Made by a program: the position numbers and the translations under genes. Shown piece by piece: positions 56,101 through 64,000 of a DNA stretch of 64,000 nucleotides. Where the stretch lies: contig NZ_JACSQG010000002.1 in assembly GCF_014836765.1 (NCBI RefSeq), positions 124,001 to 188,000 on the forward strand, in the 5' to 3' direction. The notes under the pieces were generated by a model. That model worked only from the letters and a program-made list of their open reading frames with translations. It did not search any database and was not told where the DNA came from. Position 1 is the stretch's first letter. Each line of letters opens with the position of its first letter. Origin of the DNA: Serpens gallinarum (GTDB taxonomy: Bacteria; Pseudomonadota; Gammaproteobacteria; Pseudomonadales; Pseudomonadaceae).

Positions 56101-56624
56101 GGCTGGCGCCGCTGCGCCAACGTGCCGACGGCAGCCTGCTCAGCCTGCGCCTGCAAGCCAATGCCCTGACCACCAAGAGTGGCGACTACAAGTGGCATCA
56201 CCTCATGCGCCCTTGGGTCGCTCACCTGATCGCCAGCGCCATGGGCATGCCCTTGCACAGCGCGCTACTGGCCAGCGACGGCGGCGTGCTGCTGGCGCCG
56301 CTGCCCAAGGAGCAGGCAGAGGCCGACCTGCGCGCGCTGCTCGACGCCTGGCAGGCCAACCTGCAACACCCGCTGCCGCTGGCGGCCAAGACGGCCTGCG
56401 CATTCCTCGCCGCGAGCAAGCCCGAGAAGGCTGAGGAGCAGGCGCGCAGCGCCTACGAAGGCGGCCACGCCAGCCCCGGCGAGCGCGGCGAAAGCCTCGA
56501 TCTGCGCCGGCACTTTGCCGACTACGCCAGCCTGGTGGCAACGGACCCGGAGCATCAGCTGTGGCAGCGCCTCTACGGCCCGCTGGTGAAGGCTCCCTGG
56601 CAGGCTCTGGAGGAGTCGCTATGA
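53163..56624 (+). CDS. recC: Exodeoxyribonuclease V gamma subunit RecC
   Basis: 1153-aa RecC, the Chi-scanning scaffold of RecBCD. Family segments include VVLVHSNGVAQWLKQALAE, VIVMVPDIDSYTPHIQAVFG, NFCTLMPMRAIPFRLVCLLGMNDGDYPR (in parts) and SRREDDRYLLLEALLSAREQLYISWVG. Helicase motifs are degenerate, as expected. The true ATG is at 53163. The stop overlaps recB by 4 bases. The order recC-recB-recD is that of Pseudomonas; enterics have ptrA between recC and recB. Confidence 0.94.
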   Translation: MTAQQPLIPGFMIVHGNRLDELRDLAVVWMRRYPLRPLENEVVLVHSNGVAQWLKQALAEQPDESGGGGCGIAAAIDVQLPASFLWQAYRSVLGREQIPRVSLVDKGPLTWRLMRLLPQLLSGEAFAPLARFLAQDRELRKLYQLAERLADLFDQYQVYRADWLEDWAAGRDQLRLANGSVAPLGEEQRWQAELWRALLTDVGAEGLAQSRAGVHRQFIARLQALDQAPSGLPRRVIVFGISSLPAQALEALGALARFSQVLLCVHNPCRHHWADIVADKDLLRHQYRRQQRRARMPAELPPELLHQHAQPLLAAWGKQGRDYINLLDSYDNPDDYRALFPAERIDLFSEEQPTRLLGQLQDDILELRPLAETREHWPAVDPAQDRSLRFQIAHSAQREVEILHDQLLARFSADPSLRPRDVIVMVPDIDSYTPHIQAVFGQLERDDARFIPFTLADQGRRGREPLLIALEHLLELPDSRFAVSEILDLLDVPALRERFAIAEADLPLLHRWIEGAGVRWGLDAAQREQLGLPPGLEHNSWLFGLRRMLLGYAVGEGAPLGEIEPYDEIGGLDAALLGPLVELLERLRLAYAELARPATPAQWGERLRALLEVFFLPASDHDQLLHGQLLQSLEDWLEQCRNAALAEALPLSVVREAWLGSLDQPSLGQRFLSGAVNFCTLMPMRAIPFRLVCLLGMNDGDYPRAQPPLDFDLMGNDYRPGDRSRREDDRYLLLEALLSAREQLYISWVGRSVRDNSERPPSVLVGQLRDHLASGWRLAGAEQDEQALLEALTCEHPLQPFNAGYFTADSGLFSYAGEWLALHQQRAPTTQEPAALPDYEHGGTVSLETLQDFLRYPLRQFHRLRLKVYFEELQAPLADAESFDLDGLQRFGLSDSLLRAALAETNPAQAQARLEERAAQLQRSGVLPLAGFGDLQREALLAPLPDLLQRYRALHALWPLEQESPLALRFSHESLIVEGWLAPLRQRADGSLLSLRLQANALTTKSGDYKWHHLMRPWVAHLIASAMGMPLHSALLASDGGVLLAPLPKEQAEADLRALLDAWQANLQHPLPLAAKTACAFLAASKPEKAEEQARSAYEGGHASPGERGESLDLRRHFADYASLVATDPEHQLWQRLYGPLVKAPWQALEESL

Positions 56625-59600
56625 GTGCAACCCAATCCCTGGCCCTGAACTTGCCGCTGCGCGGCAGCCAGTTGATCGAGGCCAGTGCTGGCACAGGTAA
56701 GACCTTCACCATCTCCGCGCTCTATGTGCGCCTGGTGCTCGGCCATGGCGGCGCCGAACGCGGTTTCGGCCGCCCGCTGCTGCCGCCGGAAATCCTCGTG
56801 GTGACCTTTACCGACGCCGCCACCCAGGAACTGCGCGAGCGCATCCGCGCGCGCCTGGCGGAAGCGGCGCGGCACTTTCGCGGCGAGCTGGCCACGCCGG
56901 ACGCCTTGCTCGATGAGCTGCGCGGCGAGTATGCCGAGGCCGACTGGCCCGTCTGTGCGCGGCGTCTGGACGTGGCCGCGCAATGGATGGACGAGGCGGC
57001 GGTGTCGACCATCCACAGCTGGTGCCAGCGCATGCTGCGCGAACATGCCTTCGACAGCGGCAGCCTGTTCACCCAGACCCTGGAAACCGACCAGAGCGAC
57101 CTGCTCGCCGAGGTGGTGCGCGATTACTGGCGCGAACATTTCTACCCGCTGGACGGCGCCGCCTTGCAATGGGTGCATGAGCGCTGGCAAAGCCCGCAGC
57201 ACCTGCTGGGTCGCCTGCGCCCGCTGCTGGGTCAGAGCCTGGGCGAACCCGGCGCCGATCCCGAGACGCTGATCGAGCAGACGCTACAGGAACGCGCCCG
57301 GAAGCTGGCCGAACTTAAGGCACCGTGGGGCGCCTGGGCCGAAGAGCTGCGCACCCTGCTGGACGGTGCCTGTGCTCGCAAAGAGGTGAATGGCCGGCGC
57401 CTGCAGGCGCGCTGGTACAACCCCTGGTGCGACCTGTTGCGCGACTGGGCGGCTGATGTTTCCTTAGAAAATTTGGTGCTGGGCACCGGCTTTACCCGGC
57501 TGACTCCGGACGGCCTGGCCGAGGTCTGGACCTCCGGAAGCCCCTTCGAACATCCCTGCCTGCAGGCCATGGTCCAGCTGCAGGCGGCGCTGGCCGCTCT
57601 GCCCGATCCCGATGTGCCGCTGCTGCGCCACGCGCTGGCCTGGGTCGAGCAGCGCTTCGAGCGGGAAAAGCAGCAACGCGCGCAGATGGGTTTTGACGAC
57701 ATGCTGGTGCGTCTGGACGCCGCCCTGGCCGGCATCAACGGCGAACGGCTGGCGGAGGTGATCCGCAGCCAGTTCCCGGTGGCGCTGATCGACGAATTCC
57801 AGGACACCGACCCGCTGCAGTACCGCATCTTCCAGCGCATCTACCGCATTGGCGAGGCCCAGGATGGCAACGCCATCCTGCTGATCGGCGATCCCAAACA
57901 GGCGATCTACGCGTTTCGTGGCGCGGACATCTACACCTACCTGCAGGCCCGTGAGGCCACCGCCGGCTGCCATCACAGCCTGGGTACCAACTTCCGTTCC
58001 AGCCAGGGGCTGGTCACGGCGGTCAACCAGCTGTTCGGCTTTGCCGAGGCGCACGCCAAGGGTGCGTTCCTGTTTCGTGGGGGCGACGACAATCCGCTGC
58101 CGTTCGTGAAGGTCGACGCCAAGGGCCGCCGCGAACGCCTGCTGGTGGACGGCGCCGAGCAGTCGCCACTGACCCTCTGGCAACAACGCAGCGAAGAACC
58201 GCTGGGCGGCGATGCCTACCGCCGCGAACTGGCCGCGCGCAGCGCCAGCGAAATTACCCGCCTGCTCAACCTGGGCCAGCAGGGTCGTGCCGGCTTTGCC
58301 AAACCTGATGAACCGCTCACACCGCTGTGCCCGGCGGATATCGCCGTGCTGGTGCGCGACGGCCGCGAAGCGCGGGCGATCCGCCAGCACCTGGCGCGGC
58401 GCGGCGTGCGCAGCGTGTACCTGTCGGACAAGAACTCGGTCTACGACACCCAGGCCGCCCACGATTTGCTGGCCTGGCTCAAGGCCTGCGCCGAGCCGGA
58501 CGACGAGCGCCTGCTGCGCGCCGCCCTGGCCAGCGCGACCCTGGACCGGCCGCTGGCCGAGCTGGAAGACCTCTGCGACAACGAGCTGGCCTGGGAACAG
58601 CGCGTGCTGCAGTTTCGCGGCTACCGCCAGCAATGGCGCTGGCAGGGTGTATTGCCGATGCTGCGCCGCCTGCTGCAGGACTTCGAGCTGCCGCAAACCC
58701 TGATCGCCCGCGACGACGGCGAACGGGTGCTGACCGACCTGCTGCACCTGGCCGAGTTGCTGCAGCAAGCCTCCGGCGAACTGGATGGCGAGCAGGCGCT
58801 GATCCGTCACCTGGCCGAGCACCTGAGTGGCCACGGCCAGGACGCCGACGAACAGATTTTGCGTCTAGAAAGCGATGCCGACCTGGTCAAGGTGGTGACC
58901 ATCCACAAATCCAAGGGCCTGGAATACCCGCTGGTGTTCCTGCCGTTCATCTGTTCGCACCGCGCGGTCGACCCGAAGAAGCCGCCGCTGCGGTACCACG
59001 ATGCACAGGGCCATCTGCAGCTGGACCTGCAACCGGATGAGGCCGCCGTCGAGCGCGCCGACTTCGAGCGCCTCGGCGAAGACCTGCGCCTGCTCTACGT
59101 GGCGCTGACCCGTGCGCGGCATGCCTGCTGGCTGGGGATCGCCGACCTGAAAAAAGGCAACGCCAAGACCTCCTGCCTGCACCGCTCGGCCCTCGGCTAT
59201 GTGCTCGGCGGCGGCCAGCCGCTGGTGTTGGGCGCGGCGTTGCAAACGCTGGCGGACGCCTGCCCGGCGCTGACCTTGTGCGACGCGCCCGAGGCCAGCG
59301 AGCAGCGTTTCCAGCCGGTGCAGGCTGAAACCGTCACCCTGCGCGCCGCCATCCCGCGTCGCCGCGCCACCGAACACTGGTGGATCGCCTCCTACAGCGC
59401 CCTCGCGTTGGCTGGCATGGATGAGGCCGCGCCCCTGCACGCCGAAGCGCCCGACAGCCCGGCGGCGCAGAAGATTCACGATGATGACGCTGAGCGCCAG
59501 GAATTCAGCGTGCTGCCCGGCAGCCTCGACCTGCACCGCTTTCCGCGCGGGCCTCAGCCGGGCACCTTCCTGCACGGCATTCTCGAATGGGCCGGGCGCG

Positions 59601-60253
59601 AAGGCTTCGCGCAGAGCCTGGACCATCCCCAGGCGCGCCGCGAGATGCTCGCCAAGCGCTGCCAGCTGCGCGGCTGGCAGCGTTGGATCGAGCCGCTGGA
59701 CGCTTGGTTGGAGGGCTACCTGCAGGCCGAGCTGAACCTCGGCGAACACCGCGTGCGCCTGGCGGATCTGCAGCAGTACCAGGTGGAAATGGAGTTCTGG
59801 TTCTCCAGCCGGCAGGTCAACGTGCAGCGTCTGGACGCCCTGGTGCGCCGCCATACGCTGAACGGCGCGCCGCGCCCGGCCTTGGCACCGAGTCTGCTCA
59901 ACGGCTTGTTCAAAGGCTTTATCGACCTGGTGTTTGAGTACCAGGGCCGCTATTACGTGGCCGACTACAAGTCCAACTGGCTGGGCGGCGACGACGAGGC
60001 CTACAGCGCCGAGGCCATGGCCCAGGCCGTGCTGGACAAGCGTTACGACCTGCAATACGTGCTCTACCTGCTGGCTTTGCACCGCCAGCTCAAGGCGCGC
60101 CTGCCTGATTACGACTATGCACAGCACATGGGCGGCGCGCTTTACCTGTTCCTGCGCGGCGGTCAGCGCGGCGTGCATGTCGATTGCCCGCCCCAGGCGC
60201 TGATCGAGTCACTGGATCGCCTGTTTGCCGGCCACGCGGAGACTGCCCTATGA
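56621..60253 (+). CDS. recB: Exodeoxyribonuclease V beta subunit RecB
   Basis: 1210-aa RecB, the 3'-5' helicase and nuclease subunit. Walker A is ASAGTGKTF at residues 21-29, motif II is DEFQDTDPLQY, motif III GDPKQAIYAFRGADI, motif V HKSKGLEYPLVFLP and motif VI LLYVALTRARHA. The C-terminal nuclease holds GFIDLVFEYQGRYYVADYKSNWLG with the catalytic D...DYK triad, and the downstream QYVLYLLAL. The ATG overlaps the recC stop, and recD overlaps the end by 4 bases. Confidence 0.95.
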   Translation: MSATQSLALNLPLRGSQLIEASAGTGKTFTISALYVRLVLGHGGAERGFGRPLLPPEILVVTFTDAATQELRERIRARLAEAARHFRGELATPDALLDELRGEYAEADWPVCARRLDVAAQWMDEAAVSTIHSWCQRMLREHAFDSGSLFTQTLETDQSDLLAEVVRDYWREHFYPLDGAALQWVHERWQSPQHLLGRLRPLLGQSLGEPGADPETLIEQTLQERARKLAELKAPWGAWAEELRTLLDGACARKEVNGRRLQARWYNPWCDLLRDWAADVSLENLVLGTGFTRLTPDGLAEVWTSGSPFEHPCLQAMVQLQAALAALPDPDVPLLRHALAWVEQRFEREKQQRAQMGFDDMLVRLDAALAGINGERLAEVIRSQFPVALIDEFQDTDPLQYRIFQRIYRIGEAQDGNAILLIGDPKQAIYAFRGADIYTYLQAREATAGCHHSLGTNFRSSQGLVTAVNQLFGFAEAHAKGAFLFRGGDDNPLPFVKVDAKGRRERLLVDGAEQSPLTLWQQRSEEPLGGDAYRRELAARSASEITRLLNLGQQGRAGFAKPDEPLTPLCPADIAVLVRDGREARAIRQHLARRGVRSVYLSDKNSVYDTQAAHDLLAWLKACAEPDDERLLRAALASATLDRPLAELEDLCDNELAWEQRVLQFRGYRQQWRWQGVLPMLRRLLQDFELPQTLIARDDGERVLTDLLHLAELLQQASGELDGEQALIRHLAEHLSGHGQDADEQILRLESDADLVKVVTIHKSKGLEYPLVFLPFICSHRAVDPKKPPLRYHDAQGHLQLDLQPDEAAVERADFERLGEDLRLLYVALTRARHACWLGIADLKKGNAKTSCLHRSALGYVLGGGQPLVLGAALQTLADACPALTLCDAPEASEQRFQPVQAETVTLRAAIPRRRATEHWWIASYSALALAGMDEAAPLHAEAPDSPAAQKIHDDDAERQEFSVLPGSLDLHRFPRGPQPGTFLHGILEWAGREGFAQSLDHPQARREMLAKRCQLRGWQRWIEPLDAWLEGYLQAELNLGEHRVRLADLQQYQVEMEFWFSSRQVNVQRLDALVRRHTLNGAPRPALAPSLLNGLFKGFIDLVFEYQGRYYVADYKSNWLGGDDEAYSAEAMAQAVLDKRYDLQYVLYLLALHRQLKARLPDYDYAQHMGGALYLFLRGGQRGVHVDCPPQALIESLDRLFAGHAETAL

Positions 60254-62325
60254 GCACCCTCGAACACCTCGCCCAGCGTCTGCGCGATGAAGCGGGGCCG
60301 TCGCCGGCCAACCCGCTGCTCGAGCGCGAGGCCCTGCTCGTCCAGCTCGATTTGTGGGTGCGCCGTGGCTGGCTCCGCGCGCTGGACCGTGCCTTCGCGG
60401 CCTTTTTGCTGGAACAGGAGCCGGACGCCTCACCGTTGCTGCTGCTGGCCGCCGCGCTGGCCAGTCACCAGCTCGGCCAGGGACACGTGTGCCTGGACCT
60501 GGCCGCCACGTTGGAAGAACCGGACTTTGCCCTGTCGTTGCCGCCCGAAGGCGAGCTGGCCGGCGAGGCGCGTTTGCCCTCGCAACTGCTCGCCGACCTC
60601 GACGTAGCGCGCTGGCAGCAGGCGCTGATCGGTAGCGCCCTGGTGGAGCATCGCGCCCCCGGCGCGGCAAACGATCCCGCCCAAGCCGCGCGGCCCCTGC
60701 TGCTCGCTGGCGGGCGCCTGTACCTGCGCCGTTACTGGAATTACGAACAAAGCGTGGCGCGCATCCTGCGCCAGCGTCTGGCCCAGCCGCTGACGGTGCC
60801 CGCTGACCTGCCGGCACGGCTCGATGCGCTGTTTCCCCGTGACGACGCAGCGCGCCTCGACTGGCAGAAACTCGCCTGCGCACTGGCGGCGCGGGGCAGC
60901 TTCAGCCTGATCACCGGCGGCCCGGGAACCGGCAAGACCACCACCGTGGTGCGTCTGCTGGCCCTGCTGCAGGCCCCGGCGGTGGCTGCCGGTCAGGCGC
61001 TGCGCATTCGACTGGCCGCGCCCACCGGCAAGGCGGCGGCGCGGCTGACCGAATCCATCGGCGCCCAGGTGGCGGGGCTGACGGTTTCCAGCGACGTACG
61101 CGAGGCGATTCCTACCGAGGTGGTCACCCTGCACCGCCTGCTCGGCAGCCGCCCGGACACCCGCCATTTCCGTCACCACGCCGGCCATCCGCTGGCCCTC
61201 GACGTGTTGGTGGTGGACGAGGCGTCGATGATCGACCTGGAAATGATGGCCCGGCTGCTGGAAGCCCTGCCAGCCCATGCCCGGTTGATCCTGCTCGGCG
61301 ACAAGGATCAACTGGCCTCGGTGGAAGCCGGCGCGGTACTTGGCGACCTGTGCCGGGATGCCGAAGCGGGCTTTTATGACCCGGCCACCCGCGCCTGGCT
61401 GGAGCAGCTCGGCGGCCAGCCGCTGGACGAGCCGGGCCTACTGCCGGGCAGCGCCGGCACGCGGCCGTTGGCTCAGCAGACGGTGATGCTGCGCCACTCG
61501 CGGCGCTTTGGCGCCGACAGTGGCATCGGTCGCCTGGCGCGCCTGGTCAATCAGCAGCAGGCGGGCGAGGCGCGCGCCCTGTTGTCGGCGCCGTCCAACG
61601 ATGTGTTCAACCTGCGCCTGCGTGGCGAACAGGACCGCCACTTGGCGCGGCTGCTCAGCGACGGGCGTGACACAGCGCCGGGTTATCGGCATTACCTCAT
61701 GGTGCTGCAAGGGGGGCGGCCGCTGGACATGACGCCGCTGGAGGCGCCCGACTGGCAGGACTGGGCCAAGAATGTGCTGGCCGCGTTCGATGGTTTCCGG
61801 CTGCTCTGTGCGTTGCGCAAGGGCGACTGGGGCGTGGCCGGCCTGAACATGCGGGTGGAGGCCGAGCTGCAGCGCCAGGGGCTGATCGATGCCAGCCACG
61901 AATGGTACGAAGGCCGCCCGGTGCTGATTACCCGCAACGACTACGGCCTGGGGTTGATGAACGGCGACATCGGTATCGCCCTGCTGCTGCCCGGCGACAA
62001 CGGCCCGCTGCTGCGCGTGGCCTTTCCCCGTAACGACGGCTCGGGTCAGGTGCGCTTCGTGCTGCCCAGCCGCCTGACGGCGGTGGAAACCGTGTTCGCC
62101 ATGACCGTGCACAAATCCCAGGGCTCGGAGTTCACCCACACCGCGCTGGTGTTGCCCGACACCCTCAACCCGGTACTGACCAAGGAGCTGCTGTACACCG
62201 CCATTACCCGCGCCCGCGATTATTTCACTTTGGTGGAACCGCGCGGCGGCGTGTTCGAAGCGGCCGTGCAGCGCAAGGTCAAACGCCTCAGTGGATTGAT
62301 GCTGGAGTTGCAGGGGCAGGGGTAA
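60250..62325 (+). CDS. recD: Exodeoxyribonuclease V alpha subunit RecD
   Basis: 691-aa RecD1-type 5'-3' helicase. Walker A is ITGGPGTGKTTTVVRLLAL around residue 225, Walker B VLVVDEASMIDLEMM, motif III LGDKDQLASVEAGAVLGDL, and the C-terminal motifs MTVHKSQGSEF and LLYTAITRARDYFTLV. It completes the RecBCD operon with a 4-base overlap to recB. Length and N-terminal domain fit RecD of RecBCD rather than the stand-alone RecD2. Confidence 0.95.
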   Translation: MSTLEHLAQRLRDEAGPSPANPLLEREALLVQLDLWVRRGWLRALDRAFAAFLLEQEPDASPLLLLAAALASHQLGQGHVCLDLAATLEEPDFALSLPPEGELAGEARLPSQLLADLDVARWQQALIGSALVEHRAPGAANDPAQAARPLLLAGGRLYLRRYWNYEQSVARILRQRLAQPLTVPADLPARLDALFPRDDAARLDWQKLACALAARGSFSLITGGPGTGKTTTVVRLLALLQAPAVAAGQALRIRLAAPTGKAAARLTESIGAQVAGLTVSSDVREAIPTEVVTLHRLLGSRPDTRHFRHHAGHPLALDVLVVDEASMIDLEMMARLLEALPAHARLILLGDKDQLASVEAGAVLGDLCRDAEAGFYDPATRAWLEQLGGQPLDEPGLLPGSAGTRPLAQQTVMLRHSRRFGADSGIGRLARLVNQQQAGEARALLSAPSNDVFNLRLRGEQDRHLARLLSDGRDTAPGYRHYLMVLQGGRPLDMTPLEAPDWQDWAKNVLAAFDGFRLLCALRKGDWGVAGLNMRVEAELQRQGLIDASHEWYEGRPVLITRNDYGLGLMNGDIGIALLLPGDNGPLLRVAFPRNDGSGQVRFVLPSRLTAVETVFAMTVHKSQGSEFTHTALVLPDTLNPVLTKELLYTAITRARDYFTLVEPRGGVFEAAVQRKVKRLSGLMLELQGQG

Positions 62326-62443
62326 CCCGCAACCACACGTTTTCACTGTTACCCGTAAGACGGTCTCGCCCGTTACGGGTGTGGGATGGAAAGACAGAGC
62401 CACCCTCGGTAGCCCGCCGCGCTGGGATGCTGGCGGAGTGTTG

Positions 62444-62583
62444 TAGGGGCGAATTCATTCGCCTGGCGCATGACCTCCAGGCAACGCATTCTCTGCGACA
62501 TGCATAAAGGCATCAGCCGCGTAGTTCGTCGCATCCCCCCAGGTGTCGGGAACGCGATGCCAGGCGAATGAATTCGCCCCTAC
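62444..62583. repeat. REPIN-like element: two inverted 25-bp REP arms
   Basis: A 25-base arm starting GTAGGGGCGAATTC (62444-62468) is repeated perfectly in inverse orientation at 62559-62583, with a 90-base spacer. Each arm itself contains a small palindrome (GGCGAA-TTCA-TTCGCC region). Paired inverted REPs like this are mobilised by RAYT transposases in Pseudomonas. It fills most of the 285-base gap after recD; nothing else is evident there. Confidence 0.75.
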
Positions 62584-62610
62584 CCAGGCGCGGCAGCCGC
62601 TTTACGCTCT

Positions 62611-63687
62611 TTATCTGGCCAACGCCTGCAACGCTTCCAATGACTGCCGTCGCTCATGCGCCGGCAATGTCCCCAATTCCAGCACCCGCGCATAAAACAC
62701 CGGCCAATTCTCGCCGGCCTGCTGAAACAACGCAGCAAACGCCGGCAGCCACTGGTCGTAGAGGCCGAAGGGCAACAGGCTGGCGTTGTTCAGCGGGCCG
62801 TTGATCCAGGCGTCGAAACGGCCGTCACCGTTCCAGTGCGTGTCTTGCAGCCGCCGGTACTCACGGCGCAGGCGGTCGAACTCGGCCTGTTTGCGCGGGC
62901 GCATCTGCTCGTCAGGCAAGGGCTGGGCATACAGCGCGCGCAGGCGTTCGCGGGTCTGCAGCACCAGAGCGACGAAGGCCTCGCGCTGGCGTTTGAGTGC
63001 GGGGTCGGGCGGCGTCCAGCCGAGGCGGGCGCGCCATTGGCGCAGGCCTTCCCGCTCGACGAAGCTGGCGAAGGATTCGTTGAACGCCGTGTCGCCCGAC
63101 AAGTAAAACTGCTGATGGGCCAGCTCATGAAAAATCAGCCCGACCAGGTGCGGGTCATCCCAGTGCAGCATGCTGCTGAGCAGCGGGTCGGCGAACCAGC
63201 CCAGGGTGGAGTAGGCTTCGATGCCAGCGATCTGCGTGTCCAGGCCCTGCAACTGCAATAACGCGGCGGCGCCCCGTGCCCGGCCCTGCTGGTAATAACC
63301 GCGATAGGCCACGCAGCCCACCAGGGGCATGCAATGCAGGCGCGGCTCGACGGAAAACGCCTCGGTGGCGAAGACGTTCCACACCACATAGGGTCGATCC
63401 AGTTGAACGTAATCCAGATAGCTGCGGTTATCGGGCAGGTGCAGCTGTGTGGTCGCGAACGCCCGCGCCTGTTGGGCGAGGGCCAGTCGCTGACGCAGGC
63501 GGGCATCGCGGCTCGAGTCGGCCAGGATGGCGGTGACCGGCTCGCGCCGATGCATCAGCTGCATTTGTCCTTCGGCCAGGTGCAGGTAATAGCCGACCTG
63601 AGCGCAGCCGCTCAGCCAGCCGCCCAGCAGCAGCGGAACCCAGCGCCAGGCCCAACGGTCGAGTAAGGGAAGTGAGGAGCGTGTCAT
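62611..63687 (-). CDS. Lipoprotein aminopeptidase (PF10023-like)
   Basis: 358-aa outer-envelope protein. The leader ends in the lipobox L-S-G-C (Cys28). A zinc peptidase motif HELAHQ (residues ~188-193) sits in LVGLIFHELAHQQFYLSGDTAFNESFASFVEREG, with the downstream Glu of FNESFASFVE as probable third ligand. This matches the predicted aminopeptidase family of Pseudomonas. The substrate is unknown. It converges on recD across the REPIN element. Confidence 0.85.
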   Translation of the reverse strand: MTRSSLPLLDRWAWRWVPLLLGGWLSGCAQVGYYLHLAEGQMQLMHRREPVTAILADSSRDARLRQRLALAQQARAFATTQLHLPDNRSYLDYVQLDRPYVVWNVFATEAFSVEPRLHCMPLVGCVAYRGYYQQGRARGAAALLQLQGLDTQIAGIEAYSTLGWFADPLLSSMLHWDDPHLVGLIFHELAHQQFYLSGDTAFNESFASFVEREGLRQWRARLGWTPPDPALKRQREAFVALVLQTRERLRALYAQPLPDEQMRPRKQAEFDRLRREYRRLQDTHWNGDGRFDAWINGPLNNASLLPFGLYDQWLPAFAALFQQAGENWPVFYARVLELGTLPAHERRQSLEALQALAR

Positions 63688-63754
63688 GCAGCGACCCTAG
63701 CGTATTGCGCCCGATCATGCCCCTTGGCACCCCCGTTCCGACCGGAGTTCGCTT

Positions 63755-64000
63755 ATGCGCATTGCCCTGTGGTGTGTGTGCCTGTGCAGCAGCCTAGGCG
63801 GTTGCTCGCTCTGGCTGCCCAGCCCCCATCCGGATCGGGCCTGGATCGACCTGCAGACCCAAGCCAATAATCGCTTGCTGGCGGTTGAGGTCGACGGCGA
63901 GCAGTTGCGTGATCGGCGCTACTTCCAGATCGAACCCGGCGCCCATGAGCTGGCGGTGCGGTACCACTTCGAGGTCAAGCCGACCAATATCGGCGCTGTG
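63755..64000 (+). CDS. Hypothetical lipoprotein, 3' end outside window
   Basis: The first 82 codons are visible. A signal with lipobox L-G-G-C (MRIALWCVCLCSSLGGCSLW) is followed by a mature region containing WIDLQTQANNRLLAVEVDGEQL and RRYFQIEPGAHELAVRYHFEV. The latter resembles the PEGA-like or 'extensible structure' lipoproteins of Pseudomonas. ATG at 63755 with GGAG upstream. Divergent from the aminopeptidase gene. Confidence 0.65.
   Translation, partial: MRIALWCVCLCSSLGGCSLWLPSPHPDRAWIDLQTQANNRLLAVEVDGEQLRDRRYFQIEPGAHELAVRYHFEVKPTNIGAV

Overview
The window is a GC-rich gammaproteobacterial chromosome segment, almost certainly Pseudomonas or a close relative. Gene content and order support this: thrB-DUF2782-polA-sRNA-engB-(c5 cytochrome)-cytochrome c4-dsbA-EEP phosphatase-GGDEF; uvrD-PAS/EAL-hypothetical-trhP-(cstA)-zwf-rpiR-pycR-pycA-pycB; and aspA-LysR...purE-purK are blocks I remember from P. 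aeruginosa-type genomes. The carbon metabolism is also Pseudomonas-like: two-subunit pyruvate carboxylase, a phosphotransferase-fold homoserine kinase and AauRS/AatJQMP acidic amino acid uptake. The synteny statements are from memory and were not searched.

Layout. 1-3136: the end of a flagellar export locus (flhB-flhA), of probable lateral or second-system type. 3188-8655: PilZ protein, rep helicase with a methyltransferase, ZIP metal transporter, thrB and a DUF2782 protein. 8734-16888: polA, an ErsA/Spot 42-position sRNA with a sigma-E-type promoter, engB, a decayed c5 cytochrome, cytochrome c4, dsbA, an EEP phosphatase and a diguanylate cyclase. 16920-22015: thioesterase, Xre-RES toxin-antitoxin pair, SUKH protein, Tim44-domain protein, TetR regulator and an orphan TRAP receptor. 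22125-29577: uvrD, a PAS/GGDEF/EAL membrane protein, a hypothetical gene and trhP. 30008-38864: a short CstA-type transporter set into an otherwise conserved block, then zwf/rpiR and pycR/pycA-pycB with recognisable palindromic operators.

38979-49832 reads as an acidic amino acid island: asparaginase, aspartase, a LysR regulator, then aatJ-aatQ-aatM-aatP-aauS-aauR. A sigma-54 promoter and three upstream activator palindromes lie in front of aatJ. Together these genes could import Glu/Asp and convert Asn to Asp to fumarate. The neighbouring pyruvate carboxylase supplies oxaloacetate to the same pool. 50378-62325: purE-purK with a two-hairpin leader, two small envelope proteins, and the overlapping recC-recB-recD operon. 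62326-64000: a REPIN-like inverted repeat, a lipoprotein aminopeptidase and the start of another lipoprotein.

No tRNA, rRNA, CRISPR array, prophage or insertion sequence was recognised. I did not find a clearly novel multi-gene system. The points most worth a second look are the PolA proofreading-site substitutions, the decayed heme protein, the inserted cstA, the lateral flagellar export genes with an NPLH cleavage motif, and the clustered regulatory palindromes.
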